The notes under the pieces were generated by a model. That model ran no database searches. It was not told the DNA's origin and was given only the letters and a program-made list of their open reading frames with translations. From the NCBI GenBank assembly GCA_021826835.1, contig JAKAYH010000214.1, positions 1-5,033 of the forward strand: a stretch of 5,033 nucleotides of DNA, written 5' to 3'. The DNA is from Thermoplasmata archaeon. Lineage in GTDB: Archaea; Thermoplasmatota; Thermoplasmata; Thermoplasmatales; Thermoplasmataceae. Position 1 is the first letter of the stretch. Each line of letters starts with the position of its first letter. This document shows positions 3,623-5,033 of the stretch, piece after piece. Both the position numbers and the translations under genes were made by a program.

Positions 3623-5033
3623 GTGAAAGTAGATATAGAAGGTGTTCAGAGCATAATAAAGTCAACTTATGAATTTCCAGATTCCGGACTTGTATTGATA
3701 TATGGAGATAACTCCGTAGGTAAATCATCTATTATACGGGCTATAGCCGCTGCAATATCATATGACGCCTCAAATCGGGATTCAAGAATTTTAGAGGAAC
3801 AGAAACTATTAGGCATACTACAGGATAGCAGTAAATCTAATCTTGGCCTAATTCGAGTGGGTACTGACGAGGCCTATATTAAATTAAGCGGGAGTTTGAT
3901 CAATGAAACCGCGCTGATTTCCAGAAATGGTAGATTTAAAGGATCAAATCCTAGGTTTGTTATAACGAATGTTTTAAGCGATGTTAGTTGGATTATGAGA
4001 ATTTTGACCCACACAACCTCTGATAAAATTAGTGATTACCTGAAAGGGTTTAATAACATGATTCTCAGATATGAAGATGTTACCGACCGAATAGGGAACA
4101 CCAAAAAAGAACTTTTTCAAAAAATTCAAGATTTAAATCGAATGCTTAAGGAATCTTCAGAAGCCCAAAAACAAGTTCGCGAGAAGAGAAAAGTGTTAGA
4201 TGAGGCCCGGAAAAAACTAAAGGCTCTTCAAGAGAAGCTTAGTGAGGAGGCTAAAAGAGACCCTAACAAAGAACAGCGTATATTGGAGATAAACAGTCAA
4301 ATAGCAGAAAAGGAGAAATTAATTGGATTATCGATGAACACCATTGAAGGCCTTGAAAAAAAAGTAAGGAACAATAAAGCAACGATGACCCAGTTAAGTG
4401 AGCAAATCAACCAAATGGAAGAGTCACGCAAAAACCTTCAGAAAACCTTAGAAGAATATAGTGGCGTTGATATAGAGTCTATTCCAAACATTGAAGAGGA
4501 AATAAATTCCCTAAAGGAAAAAAGATCCAAAGAACAAGTTCTTTACGATATTCTCAAACGTACGCATTCAATGCTTGAAAAAGAACACTCTGGTGAAGTT
4601 GTTTGTCCTTTGTGTGGTTCCAGTAAGATAAATCCTGAAGAGGTTGAGAGGATTGCCGCAGAGAAGGATGAATCGATAAGGGTGTTCGACTCTAAGATCT
4701 CCACACTTTCGCGACGAGCAGGTGATCTCAACGAAATCTATAAGAGAAAGCGGAACCTCACGCAACAAATTTCAGGTATGGATAACAATATAATTCGGTC
4801 TAAAGATGATTTGAAATACTATGAACACGACGCTGAGTCGCCGAAAGTTCTACTTCAAGCAGAGGAAACTAAAAGGGCTGATTTAGTGAGGCAGAAGGAT
4901 GACTTACAGATAGCTATATCTGGAGACAACAGTAATGAAAAGGAAAAATTGAAAATAATGCAAGCTCAAATTAGAGCTCTTGAAGTTGAAATAAAAGATC
5001 TTGAATTGGGTCAGAAATACTCACAAATCAATA
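3623..5033 (+). CDS. Rad50/SbcC-like SMC ATPase with zinc hook, N-terminal part
   Basis: The frame opens at GTG 3623 and stays open to the window end (470 codons and one base), so the gene is cut by the edge. Walker A GDNSVGKSS is at residues 28-36 within an ABC/SMC head (about 1-140), preceded by the usual strand pattern (GLVLIYGDN). Residues about 84-103 (AYIKLSG...ALISRNG) fit the head's beta-sheet edge. A long Lys/Glu/Gln-rich coiled coil runs from about 145 to 327, with breaks near P214 and S280-P288. CPLCG at 328-332 is a Rad50-type zinc hook through which two molecules can join on one zinc. The returning coil begins after it and is incomplete. If the arms match in length, the missing part should hold about 45 more coil residues and a C-terminal head of about 150 with the signature, Walker B and D-loop. 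Rad50, SbcC, DndD, Lamassu LmuB and ABC-3C ATPases share this plan. The N-terminal sequence does not clearly assign it to one of them. Confidence 0.93.
   Translation, partial: MKVDIEGVQSIIKSTYEFPDSGLVLIYGDNSVGKSSIIRAIAAAISYDASNRDSRILEEQKLLGILQDSSKSNLGLIRVGTDEAYIKLSGSLINETALISRNGRFKGSNPRFVITNVLSDVSWIMRILTHTTSDKISDYLKGFNNMILRYEDVTDRIGNTKKELFQKIQDLNRMLKESSEAQKQVREKRKVLDEARKKLKALQEKLSEEAKRDPNKEQRILEINSQIAEKEKLIGLSMNTIEGLEKKVRNNKATMTQLSEQINQMEESRKNLQKTLEEYSGVDIESIPNIEEEINSLKEKRSKEQVLYDILKRTHSMLEKEHSGEVVCPLCGSSKINPEEVERIAAEKDESIRVFDSKISTLSRRAGDLNEIYKRKRNLTQQISGMDNNIIRSKDDLKYYEHDAESPKVLLQAEETKRADLVRQKDDLQIAISGDNSNEKEKLKIMQAQIRALEVEIKDLELGQKYSQIN

Noticed and set aside
4543..4768. Two overlapping minus-strand frames of 62 and 66 codons
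   Set aside because: Both are antisense to the coiled-coil and zinc-hook region of the SMC gene. Long frames opposite Lys/Glu-rich coils are common by chance.

Overview
The window looks archaeal. The tRNA-Gly has no encoded CCA. First genes of transcripts sit about 30 bases downstream of TATA-like boxes with almost no leader, whereas internal genes carry GGAGG or GGTGA ribosome binding sites. The DNA is AT-rich and uses many ATA, AGA and AGG codons. This leaderless-first, SD-internal pattern fits an AT-rich euryarchaeon such as a Thermoplasmata-like lineage, but the exact group is a guess.

Layout: (1) 41-113, an intact tRNA-Gly(UCC) with its own TATA box. (2) 192-374, a small unrecognised ORF of 60 residues. 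(3) 375-553, non-coding, with a T-run and a weak hairpin. (4) 554-1291 on the minus strand, a compact PP-loop ATPase of the PAPS-reductase/DndC-like superfamily. (5) 1292-1431, a divergent promoter region holding a perfect 8-3-8 inverted repeat. (6) 1432 to the window end, a tightly packed plus-strand operon of five genes: a zinc-ribbon protein with a probable winged-helix C-terminus; a short classic AAA ATPase; a 149-residue unrecognised protein; a 49-residue helical protein; and a Rad50/SbcC-like SMC ATPase with a CPLCG zinc-hook motif, cut by the window edge.

The gaps and overlaps in the operon (18 bases, a TGATG overlap, an ATGA overlap, 12 bases) argue that its products work together. 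A Rad50-like DNA-tethering ATPase, an AAA remodeller, a putative DNA-binding Zn/wHTH protein and two unknown small components resemble a multi-component DNA-processing or anti-mobile-element module. The PAPS-reductase-like gene is divergently transcribed from the same control region. That pairing recalls the DndC/DndD logic of DNA phosphorothioation, but the genes are not clearly Dnd proteins and the link is inferred. The operon is the best candidate here for an undescribed system, and a tRNA gene lies at the edge of this apparently accessory block.
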